Assembly (NCBI RefSeq): GCF_000953675.1
Contig: NZ_LN679998.1
Span: 1,449,911 to 1,513,910, forward strand
Reading direction: 5' to 3'
From: Paraclostridium sordellii
GTDB taxonomy: Bacteria > Bacillota > Clostridia > Peptostreptococcales > Peptostreptococcaceae
DNA length: 64,000 bases
Shown: in pieces, positions 23,421 through 30,153 of the stretch
Numbering within the stretch: the stretch's first letter is position 1
Layout: every line of letters begins with the position of its first letter
The notes under the pieces: generated by a model
Databases searched by the model: none
What the model was told of the DNA's origin: nothing
What the model saw: the letters and a program-made list of their open reading frames with translations, nothing else
Program-made: the position numbers and the translations under genes

Positions 23421-25052
23421 ATGAATGTTTTTATAGGAGGAGCATGGCCATATGCTAATGGATCACTTCACATTGGTCATATAGTAGCATTATTACCTGG
23501 AGATGTTATAGCTAGATACTATAGAAAAAAAGGAGATAATGTACTTTATGTATCAGGTAGTGACTGTCATGGAACACCAATATCAATTAGAGCCAAGTCA
23601 GAAGGAGTTACTCCAAAGGAAATAGCAAACAAGTATCATAGTGAATTTAAGTATTGTTTTGATAAATTGAACTTTTCCTATGATTGTTACGGAAGAACTG
23701 ATGATGAGTTTCATAAAGTTGAAGTTCAAAATATAATAACTTCTTTATATAACAATGGTTTGATTTATGAAAAAGATGTAGAACAGATTTACTGTAATAG
23801 TTGTAAGCAGTTTTTACCTGATAGATATGTTGAAGGCATATGTCCTAATTGTAAATCAAATGCAAGGGGAGATCAATGTGACAACTGTGGTTCTTTACTA
23901 GACCCAATAGAACTATCAGATAGAAAATGTAAGTTATGTGGTGACTTTCCTTCAGTAAAAGAATCTAGACAACTATACTTTGCTTTATCTAAATTTCAAG
24001 ATGTTATAAAAGATAATCTAGATAAAAACAAAGATAAATGGAAAATAAATGCTGTAAATAATACAGAAAGATATCTTTTTGAAGGATTACATGATAGAGC
24101 CATATCAAGAGATATTTCTCTAGGTATAGATATACAAATAGATAAATTTAAAGATAAGAAAGTTTATGTTTGGATAGATGCTGTACTTGGTTATCTTACT
24201 ATGAGTAAAAAATGGTCAATAGATAATAACAAGTCATATGAAGAGTTTTGGAAGGAGGATGCAATTTCTTATTATGTCCATGGAAAAGATAATATTCCGT
24301 TTCACTCAATAATACTACCAGCTTTATTAAAAGGTATTGGTTATAAAAAATTAGTTGATAGAATTGTATCTAGTGAATATCTAACATTACAAGGAAAAAA
24401 GATTTCAACTAGTAACAACTGGGCTGTATGGGTTCCTGATATAGTAAAGAGTTATAACTCTGATTCCTTAAGGTACTTCTTCTTGATAAATGCTCCAGAA
24501 AAACGAGATTCAGATTTTTCATGGAGGGAATTTGTAAATAGCAATAATGGAGAGTTACTAGGAGCTTATGGGAATTTAGTAAACAGAACTTTAGTATTTA
24601 TAAAAAAGTATTATGATAATAAAGTTACTAATGGTGAGATTGATGAAGCTATTAAGAAAAGTATAAAAGATTTATATGATGAAGTAGGTGTTCTTATAGA
24701 AAAAGGAAACTTAAGAATTGCACTGGAGAGTATTTTTGAAGTTATAAGAAGTGTAAATAAGTATTTTGATACAAGTACACCTTGGTTAACAGTAAAAGAG
24801 GATAATGAAAAGTGTAGAAATAGTATATATACTTGTATTTATGCAATTTCTAATTTAGCTAATTTATTAGAGCCCTTTTTACCAGACTCTTCATTTAAAA
24901 TAAAAGATTGGTTATCTATTAATCATAGTAATTGGAGTGAGATAGAAAATATACATTGTAATTTAGCAGATGATATTTCTATATTATTTGAAAGACTTGA
25001 TAAGAAAGTAATAGAAATTGAAGAAGAAAATTTAAAAGTAAAAGTTAATTAA
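23421..25052 (+). CDS. metG: Methionyl-tRNA synthetase
   Basis: 543 residues. Joins methionine to tRNA-Met in the cytoplasm. Class I motifs: HIGH at 17-20 and KISTS at 327-331 in place of KMSKS. A zinc region at about 125-175 has four CxxC pairs (CNSCK, CPNCK, CDNCG, CKLCG), the two-knuckle type. No C-terminal EMAP-like tRNA-binding domain. The short, two-knuckle, KxSTS form is the type found in archaea and as a second MetRS in some Firmicutes, so a standard metG may exist elsewhere. AGGAGG is 8 bases before the ATG. Expression is governed by the Met T-box. A copy of its 3' end lies at 26710-26871. Confidence 0.95.
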   Translation: MNVFIGGAWPYANGSLHIGHIVALLPGDVIARYYRKKGDNVLYVSGSDCHGTPISIRAKSEGVTPKEIANKYHSEFKYCFDKLNFSYDCYGRTDDEFHKVEVQNIITSLYNNGLIYEKDVEQIYCNSCKQFLPDRYVEGICPNCKSNARGDQCDNCGSLLDPIELSDRKCKLCGDFPSVKESRQLYFALSKFQDVIKDNLDKNKDKWKINAVNNTERYLFEGLHDRAISRDISLGIDIQIDKFKDKKVYVWIDAVLGYLTMSKKWSIDNNKSYEEFWKEDAISYYVHGKDNIPFHSIILPALLKGIGYKKLVDRIVSSEYLTLQGKKISTSNNWAVWVPDIVKSYNSDSLRYFFLINAPEKRDSDFSWREFVNSNNGELLGAYGNLVNRTLVFIKKYYDNKVTNGEIDEAIKKSIKDLYDEVGVLIEKGNLRIALESIFEVIRSVNKYFDTSTPWLTVKEDNEKCRNSIYTCIYAISNLANLLEPFLPDSSFKIKDWLSINHSNWSEIENIHCNLADDISILFERLDKKVIEIEEENLKVKVN

Positions 25053-25072
25053 ATTAATTAAAAAACAATGAA

Positions 25073-25108
25073 AATGACCTTAGAATTTATTTGGATTCTA
25101 AGGTCATT
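25073..25108. terminator. GCCCTTAGAAT-type hairpin, copy 4 (covarying)
   Basis: AATGACCTTAGAAT pairs with ATTCTAAGGTCATT. Compared with the other copies, C is A in the left arm and G is T in the right arm, so pairing is kept. It lies between convergent metG and the anti-sigma gene and should act for both. Confidence 0.8.
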
Positions 25109-25161
25109 AATTTCATGAAAAATAGATAATTAAGAGTAATAATTTACTTAAAAAGTATTTT

Positions 25162-25932
25162 TTATTTAGAATCTATTATTTCTTTAGCCATGTTCACTAA
25201 TTCATCTTTAGTTAAATCAGAATCTGTTGCTAGGAATGAATAATAAACTTCTCCGTCTTTCCAATTTAAAAAAGTTTGTTTTTGAGTTTCAATTTTTGAT
25301 GAACCATAGCTAAATACAAATTTTCCAGATTGCTCATCTAATTTATCTTGAGCTGTCATTTTATAATCAGCAGGGACAAGCTTATTTGTATAAGAAGAAT
25401 AATATAAATTAATATTTTTGTAATTTTCTAACAACTCTTTATTTTTATCGCTTTCTCCTAACATTTTACCTTTCATAAAAAGCATTAATGTATCTTTATT
25501 TTTTGTATATTTAAAACTAACACCTTTTGATGTTCCAGCGACTTCATTATTTTCATCTAGACCTTCTGTTTTTGAAATATATCCGCCTTTAAATTCATAT
25601 CCATTCTTAAACTTTTCAACTAAATTTGGATTAAATCCTAAATCGGAACTTATTTTTTCATTGCTTGGAATAGTTGTGTAAGTAGGTATATTACTGGTTA
25701 CCTCTAGTAAAGAGGTTATCTTACCGATTGCAAAAGCTGATGTAGTTAATATAAATGTAGCTGCTATTACAGCCACAGATTTTTTCATAAACGATGAACT
25801 TTTATATAACTTTCTAGGTTTCATATAATAAACATCTCCTTTTTCAGGTAAATTATTTAATGTAGTACGAACTATATTTTTAAAACTTTCTGGGGGATCT
25901 AAAAATGCACTATTTAAATCCTTTTTATTCAT
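25162..25932 (-). CDS. Anti-sigma factor, membrane-anchored
   Basis: 256 residues. Cytoplasmic N-terminus of about 48 residues with FLDPPESFKNIVRTTLNNLP, one membrane helix at about 51-70 (KSVAVIAATFILTTSAFAIG), then an outer domain of about 185 residues like DUF4367/DUF4179-type sensor regions. Its start overlaps the end of the ECF sigma gene by 8 bases, the usual sigma/anti-sigma arrangement with translational coupling. Expected role: holds the sigma factor until an envelope signal arrives. Family membership of the outer domain is from pattern only. Confidence 0.8.
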   Translation of the reverse strand: MNKKDLNSAFLDPPESFKNIVRTTLNNLPEKGDVYYMKPRKLYKSSSFMKKSVAVIAATFILTTSAFAIGKITSLLEVTSNIPTYTTIPSNEKISSDLGFNPNLVEKFKNGYEFKGGYISKTEGLDENNEVAGTSKGVSFKYTKNKDTLMLFMKGKMLGESDKNKELLENYKNINLYYSSYTNKLVPADYKMTAQDKLDEQSGKFVFSYGSSKIETQKQTFLNWKDGEVYYSFLATDSDLTKDELVNMAKEIIDSK

Positions 25933-26407
25933 AAAGTGCCTCCATATTTTCTAAATTTGTTTTTAATAATTTTCTTCCTTTTGATAATCTGCTTTTAACA
26001 GTACCAGATGGTATTTTTAAAATTCGTTTAATTTCTTCTATAGAATATCCTTCTACATAGTAAAGAACCATAGTTATACTAATGCGTTTAGGTAAATTTT
26101 TTATTGCTATATAAAGTTCACTATAGTCTTTTTCATTTTCTGATTTTAAGTCATTGATACAATCCTCATAAGGAATGCTTATTTTTTTCTTTGACTTTAG
26201 CCTGTAACATTCATTCATTAAAATTCTAATTAACCATGTTTTAAAGTATTCTTCATTTTTTAATGTATGTAATTTATTAAAGGCTTTTAAAATAGCTTCT
26301 TGAACGGCATCCTCACAATCTGCATCATTTATTAGTATTGATTTTGACACATTGTATAGAGTTTTTTCACATTCAAGAACCTTGGTTATAAATGTTTTTC
26401 TATCCAA
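25925..26407 (-). CDS. ECF-type RNA polymerase sigma factor
   Basis: 160 residues. Region 2 includes DCEDAVQEAILKAFNKLHTLKNEEYFKTWLIRILMNECYRLK (about 29-70) and region 4 includes LPKRISITMVLYYVEGYSIEEIKRILKIPSGTVKSRLSKGRKLL (about 108-151), the full ECF pattern close to SigV/SigW-like clostridial factors. Start is TTG (26407) behind GGTAGGA. The gene is first in a two-gene operon with its anti-sigma. The upstream sequence carries an ECF-like promoter, so it probably activates its own transcription. Confidence 0.93.
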   Translation of the reverse strand: MDRKTFITKVLECEKTLYNVSKSILINDADCEDAVQEAILKAFNKLHTLKNEEYFKTWLIRILMNECYRLKSKKKISIPYEDCINDLKSENEKDYSELYIAIKNLPKRISITMVLYYVEGYSIEEIKRILKIPSGTVKSRLSKGRKLLKTNLENMEALYE

Positions 26408-26462
26408 CTAATTTCCTACCTTTCTTAACAAATTGTAGCGCTACTATTTGCTTTCATTAAAT

Positions 26463-26490
26463 TAGATATTTTTACTGGGTAAAAGGTTCA
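26463..26490 (-). promoter_or_regulatory. Probable ECF-type autoregulated promoter
   Basis: On the minus strand TGAACC (26485-26490) and TATCTA (26463-26468) are separated by 16 bases. TGAAC-type -35 boxes are typical for ECF sigma factors. It sits 56 bases before the sigma gene. A perfect 10-base palindrome GTAGCGCTAC (26435-26444), strikingly GC-rich here, lies in the leader. Confidence 0.6.
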
Positions 26491-26709
26491 TTTTATTTTT
26501 AATTTTTTTATAAGATTAATATAATTTTGAGTTGAACTAGTAGTTTTGTATTCGTATATTAATATTTAAAGATTAATAGCAAAAATACATTTAAAATCTA
26601 TTTATTTGAATTTTAAATCTATTAGTTAATTAGAAATTAAAATAAAACTCTAAAATGATTGGTATTAAAAGATATTATAAATACTATATTAACTTTATAA
26701 TATCATGAA

Positions 26710-26871
26710 TTTTCTGATAATTTAAGAATTATATATATTAGTTATGAAAAATGGGGTGAAATAGAAGATATAGAATATAATTTATCATGCGATATTTATA
26801 TATTATTTGAAAGGCTTGATAAGAGAGAAATAGAAATTGAAGAACAAAATTTAAAAATAAAAACTAATTAA
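26710..26871 (+). pseudogene. 3' remnant of a second methionyl-tRNA synthetase gene
   Basis: Translated in frame it gives 53 residues ending EIEIEEQNLKIKTN and containing YILFERLDKREIEIEE. The intact metG ends with SILFERLDKKVIEIEEENLKVKVN, so the match is nearly residue for residue over the last 45 codons, and weaker similarity (KWGEIEDIEYNL versus NWSEIENIHCNL) extends upstream. The downstream bases AATTAATTAAAAAACA and the following hairpin also match. It has no start codon and the rest of the gene is gone. The sigma/anti-sigma pair lies between the two copies. Confidence 0.88.
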
Positions 26872-26906
26872 ATTAGTTAAAAAACATATCTAAAGATAAT
26901 AAAAAT

Positions 26907-26940
26907 GCCCTTAGAATTTATTTGTTTAAATTCTAAGGGC
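26907..26940 (-). terminator. GCCCTTAGAAT hairpin, copy 5
   Basis: GCCCTTAGAATTTA and TAAATTCTAAGGGC pair. On the minus strand it is followed by ATTTTTATT, so it terminates the YedE/YedF/DUF3343 operon. It also corresponds to the hairpin after the intact metG. Confidence 0.82.
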
Positions 26941-26952
26941 ACTAACTTATAA

Positions 26953-27204
26953 TTAATTATCGAAATCTTTGTATAAACAATATTTATCATTATCTATAAA
27001 ATAAATTTTTTCTATATCATCAATATAAAGTTCATCTATATCCCCTGTATAAGAAAAACTAACACCAATACCACAATTAGAACTTAGTTTTCGAGGAACA
27101 GGACAAGACTCATTTACTATTTTGACTTTAGTTAAAAACCTAGAAAATTTTATAGCACCAGAGTGAGTAAAAAATGTAGCAAAATAATTCATACTACTTA
27201 CCAC
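26953..27204 (-). CDS. DUF3343 small protein (putative Se/S carrier-like)
   Basis: 83 residues with a GTG start, or 79 if the ATG at 27192 is used. The core CPVPRKLSSNCGIGVSF is the conserved DUF3343 pattern (VPR...S.SCG). The family is found beside YedE/YedF and cysteine desulfurase genes and is thought to carry sulfur or selenium on Cys. Here it is the third gene of a minus-strand operon, overlapping or abutting the YedF-like gene. The cysteines at the P-V-P-R and S-N-C-G sites are present, so the protein could be active. Confidence 0.82.
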   Translation of the reverse strand: MVSSMNYFATFFTHSGAIKFSRFLTKVKIVNESCPVPRKLSSNCGIGVSFSYTGDIDELYIDDIEKIYFIDNDKYCLYKDFDN

Positions 27205-27403
27205 ATCCTATTATGAATTCATCATCAATTTCTTTTATGTAAACTTCATATCCTGAATTTTCCATAAATCTCTTAATGTTTTGACATGCAGCATGATTAT
27301 CAACTAAAACCTCTATACCATCTGGGCTTTCTTCTAGCCCTTTTTTAGACATAAGAACAGGTTGAGGACATGAAAATCCTCTAGCATCTATTTTTTTAAC
27401 CAA
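27194..27403 (-). CDS. TusA/YedF-like sulfur carrier protein
   Basis: About 69-72 residues. The CPxP motif of the TusA/SirA family is present as SCPQPVLMSKKGLE, where the first Cys carries persulfide (or selenium) sulfur. GIEVLVDNHAACQNIKRF is the usual second half. The ATG at 27412 abuts GGAG, whereas the in-frame TTG at 27403 is 9 bases after it and matches the normal N-terminus (VKKIDARG), so TTG is preferred. It overlaps the end of YedE by several bases, implying coupling. Likely receives sulfur from the divergent cysteine desulfurase and works with YedE. Confidence 0.88.
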   Translation of the reverse strand: MVKKIDARGFSCPQPVLMSKKGLEESPDGIEVLVDNHAACQNIKRFMENSGYEVYIKEIDDEFIIGCGK

Positions 27404-28484
27404 AATTAACATCTCCTTTTATTTTATTTTTATTAGTTTTTTCAGATTTACAACTATAATATGATATGAAACCTAATATTACAAAGCAGATAATAACTGC
27501 TATTTGGCCATTTGGAGTAGGGCCTTTTGGAGAAGAAGCTAACTTAAAGTTATGACAGAAAGCAGCACCTATAAGCATACCTAATATTGTTATTACAGAG
27601 TCGATATTACCTTCACCAGATAAAACTAACTGTCTCATAGGGCATCCACCTAATAATACAGAACCCCATCCTGCTACTACCATACCTAAAAAGTTCCATA
27701 AACCATTTGTATGAGCTACTGGTTGATTTACAAAACTTGGTTTGAAAAATCCAAATATTAAGTTTCCAACAAATGCAGCTACAAGCATAGCTAAAAATCC
27801 TAATAAAAGATAAGAATCTTTAAATAAAAATAAATCTCTAAATCCACCAACCATACATAATCTAGTTTTTTGGCATACAACCCCAACTACAAGTCCTACT
27901 GCTAAAGCAACTATTACTGGAGCGTGTTGAGAACCTGGTCCTTTTATTGAAAATAATAGTAAAGAAGATGATGATATTAATAAGACAAGCAATATAACAT
28001 TTATTGCAGGAAATAAGAAACCTTCAAGTTTGGTTTGTTTGTAATTTCTTTTAAGAGAGAAGCCTTTTTGTAGACAAAAGATTCCAATACCTATACCAGC
28101 AACAAAACCAACTATACCAAATATAGCATTTAAATCTCCGCCAGCTAATCTAAGTACCATTCTAGTAGGGCAACCTAAAAACATTAAAGCACCTACCATT
28201 ATCATAAAGCCTAAGCAAAATCTTATAAATATTGATGAACCACCACGAGATTTAAATTCACGACTTGATAATGATAAGATAAATGACCCTAAAACTATTC
28301 CAATTATTTCAGGCCTGATATATTGAACTACTGAAGCATTATGAAGACCAAGAGAACCTGCAATATCTCTTATGAAGCACGCTATACATATACCCATATT
28401 CTTTGGATTTCCTAAAAATACAGATATTACCGAAATAAATCCGATTAGAGCACCTCCAATAATTATATTTCTTTTTTCTTTCAT
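27396..28484 (-). CDS. yedE: YedE-family (YeeE/YedE) membrane transporter
   Basis: 362 residues with about ten predicted helices. The two GCPxR-type motifs, FLGCPTRMVLRLAGGD and LGGCPMRQLVLSGEGN, are the hallmark of YeeE/YedE channels, which import thiosulfate or related sulfur compounds; the clostridial YedE is linked to selenium metabolism by gene neighbourhood. The upstream ATG at 28526 lacks a ribosome site, while GGGGG precedes the ATG at 28484, so that start is used. First gene of the yedE-yedF-DUF3343 operon and divergent from the desulfurase gene. Confidence 0.9.
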   Translation of the reverse strand: MKEKRNIIIGGALIGFISVISVFLGNPKNMGICIACFIRDIAGSLGLHNASVVQYIRPEIIGIVLGSFILSLSSREFKSRGGSSIFIRFCLGFMIMVGALMFLGCPTRMVLRLAGGDLNAIFGIVGFVAGIGIGIFCLQKGFSLKRNYKQTKLEGFLFPAINVILLVLLISSSSLLLFSIKGPGSQHAPVIVALAVGLVVGVVCQKTRLCMVGGFRDLFLFKDSYLLLGFLAMLVAAFVGNLIFGFFKPSFVNQPVAHTNGLWNFLGMVVAGWGSVLLGGCPMRQLVLSGEGNIDSVITILGMLIGAAFCHNFKLASSPKGPTPNGQIAVIICFVILGFISYYSCKSEKTNKNKIKGDVNFG

Positions 28485-28668
28485 AATAAAACCCCCTTGG
28501 ATAAATTTTCCATTAGAGTATAACATTAGAAATTGTCAAATTTTGTCAAAAACTGGAGTATATATAAATTTGATAGAAGTGGTATGACCTATAGAAAAAA
28601 ACAATTAAAGATTAATTCAAGTAAATGCTATATTAAACTTAGTATAATTTTTTATAGGAGGACAAAAA

Positions 28669-29838
28669 TTGAGTAGAGTATATTGTGACAATGGAGCAAC
28701 ATCATATCCAAAAGCGCCTTTAATGGCAGAGGTAATTTCAGATTATATAAATAATATAGGGTGTAATGTAAATAGAGGGGCATATTCAACTTCTTATGAA
28801 GCTGAAAATATTGTTTATGAAACAAGAGAATTAATATGTGAGTTATTTAATTTTGATAAAGCTGAAAACGTTGTTTTCACACCTAATATTACTAATAGTT
28901 TAAATGTAGTTATTAAGGGATTACTAAAAGAAAATGATCATGTTGTAGTTTCCTCTATGGAACATAATGCAGTTATGAGACCTTTAAATTTTTTAAAAGA
29001 TAAAAATGTAACTTTTACAAGGGTTATGTGTAATAATTTAGGAGAAATTAATTTAGAAGATGTGGAAAATGCAATTAAAGATAATACCAAAGCTATAATT
29101 ATAAATCATGCATCAAATGTATGTGGAACTATTTTGCCTATAAAAGAAATAGGGGCTTTGTGTAAAAAGCATAATAAGATATTTATATTAGACACTGCTC
29201 AAACTAGTGGAGTGATTGATATAGACATGAAAGAATGTAATATAGATATACTTTGTTTTACAGGCCATAAAGGATTACTAGGGCCTCAAGGTATAGGTGG
29301 ATTCTTGATAAAAGATGAATTGGTATCAAAAGTTGATTCATTAATACAAGGTGGAACTGGTAGTTTATCTGAAGATGAAACTCAGCCAAATTATATGCCT
29401 GATAAGTATGAAAGTGGGACTTTAAATATAATTGGAATTTATGGACTTAATAGAGCTTTAAAATATATAAAAGAGATTGGGATTTCTAATATACATAAAA
29501 AAGAAATGAAACTTACAAAACAATTTATAGATGAAATAAAAGCTATTGATGAAAGTTTAATAGTTGGAAAAATGGATATTGATAATAGAACTAGTGTGGT
29601 TTCTCTTGATTTTAAGGAACTTGATAATGGTGTAGTTTGCCATGAACTTGATAAAAAATATAATATATCAACTAGAAGTGGACTTCATTGTGCTCCTTCT
29701 GCCCACAAAACATTAAAAACATTTCCTGATGGCACAGTTAGGTTTAGTTTTGGGTATTTTAACAGTGAAAAAGAAGTTGATTATGTTATTGATTGTATAA
29801 AGAAAATATTAAATAAAAATAATTGTAAGAATCTATAA
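28669..29838 (+). CDS. Cysteine desulfurase-like aminotransferase class V
   Basis: 389 residues with a TTG start behind AGGAGG. PLP-binding motif FTGHKGLLGPQGIGG with the Schiff-base Lys in GHKG (about residue 201), substrate motif DNGATSYPKAP at the N-terminus, and the catalytic-loop Cys in TRSGLHCAPSAH (about residue 343). The family removes sulfur (or selenium from selenocysteine) from cysteine to form a persulfide. The subfamily with this RSGLHCAPSAHKTL signature often neighbours YedE/YedF. Divergent from yedE and followed by a terminator. Selenium rather than sulfur use is inference. Confidence 0.92.
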   Translation: MSRVYCDNGATSYPKAPLMAEVISDYINNIGCNVNRGAYSTSYEAENIVYETRELICELFNFDKAENVVFTPNITNSLNVVIKGLLKENDHVVVSSMEHNAVMRPLNFLKDKNVTFTRVMCNNLGEINLEDVENAIKDNTKAIIINHASNVCGTILPIKEIGALCKKHNKIFILDTAQTSGVIDIDMKECNIDILCFTGHKGLLGPQGIGGFLIKDELVSKVDSLIQGGTGSLSEDETQPNYMPDKYESGTLNIIGIYGLNRALKYIKEIGISNIHKKEMKLTKQFIDEIKAIDESLIVGKMDIDNRTSVVSLDFKELDNGVVCHELDKKYNISTRSGLHCAPSAHKTLKTFPDGTVRFSFGYFNSEKEVDYVIDCIKKILNKNNCKNL

Positions 29839-29852
29839 TTTAACGTTTAGAA

Positions 29853-29898
29853 AATATAACTGGGAGTGATTTATTAAAAATTAATTCTCAGTTATATT
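29853..29898 (+). terminator. Terminator after the desulfurase gene
   Basis: AATATAACTGGGAG pairs with TTCTCAGTTATATT, with a further inner stem ATTTATT/AATTAAT. The rest of the interval to 30153 is AT-rich with no recognised element. Confidence 0.7.
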
Positions 29899-30153
29899 TG
29901 TATTTATATAAATTATCAAAGGATATAAAAAAGACAACTATAGATTTTATTTATAGGTTTAATTGTTGATATAGAAAATAACTTTTGGAATTAAAAATAA
30001 ACATATGATAATATCTATCCTAGTAAAAGGAGAATTTTACCAATTAAGACGATTCTATTAAAATGAAATTCTGTTAATTAGAAACAGATAGGTTAAACTG
30101 TGATTTTAGTTATAAAAGTTGACAGAATGAGTTATCACACAAGGGGGATAAAA

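Noticed and set aside
27396-28484. Selenoprotein possibility in the YedE/YedF cluster
   Set aside because: No in-frame TGA occurs in these genes and the key positions are Cys.
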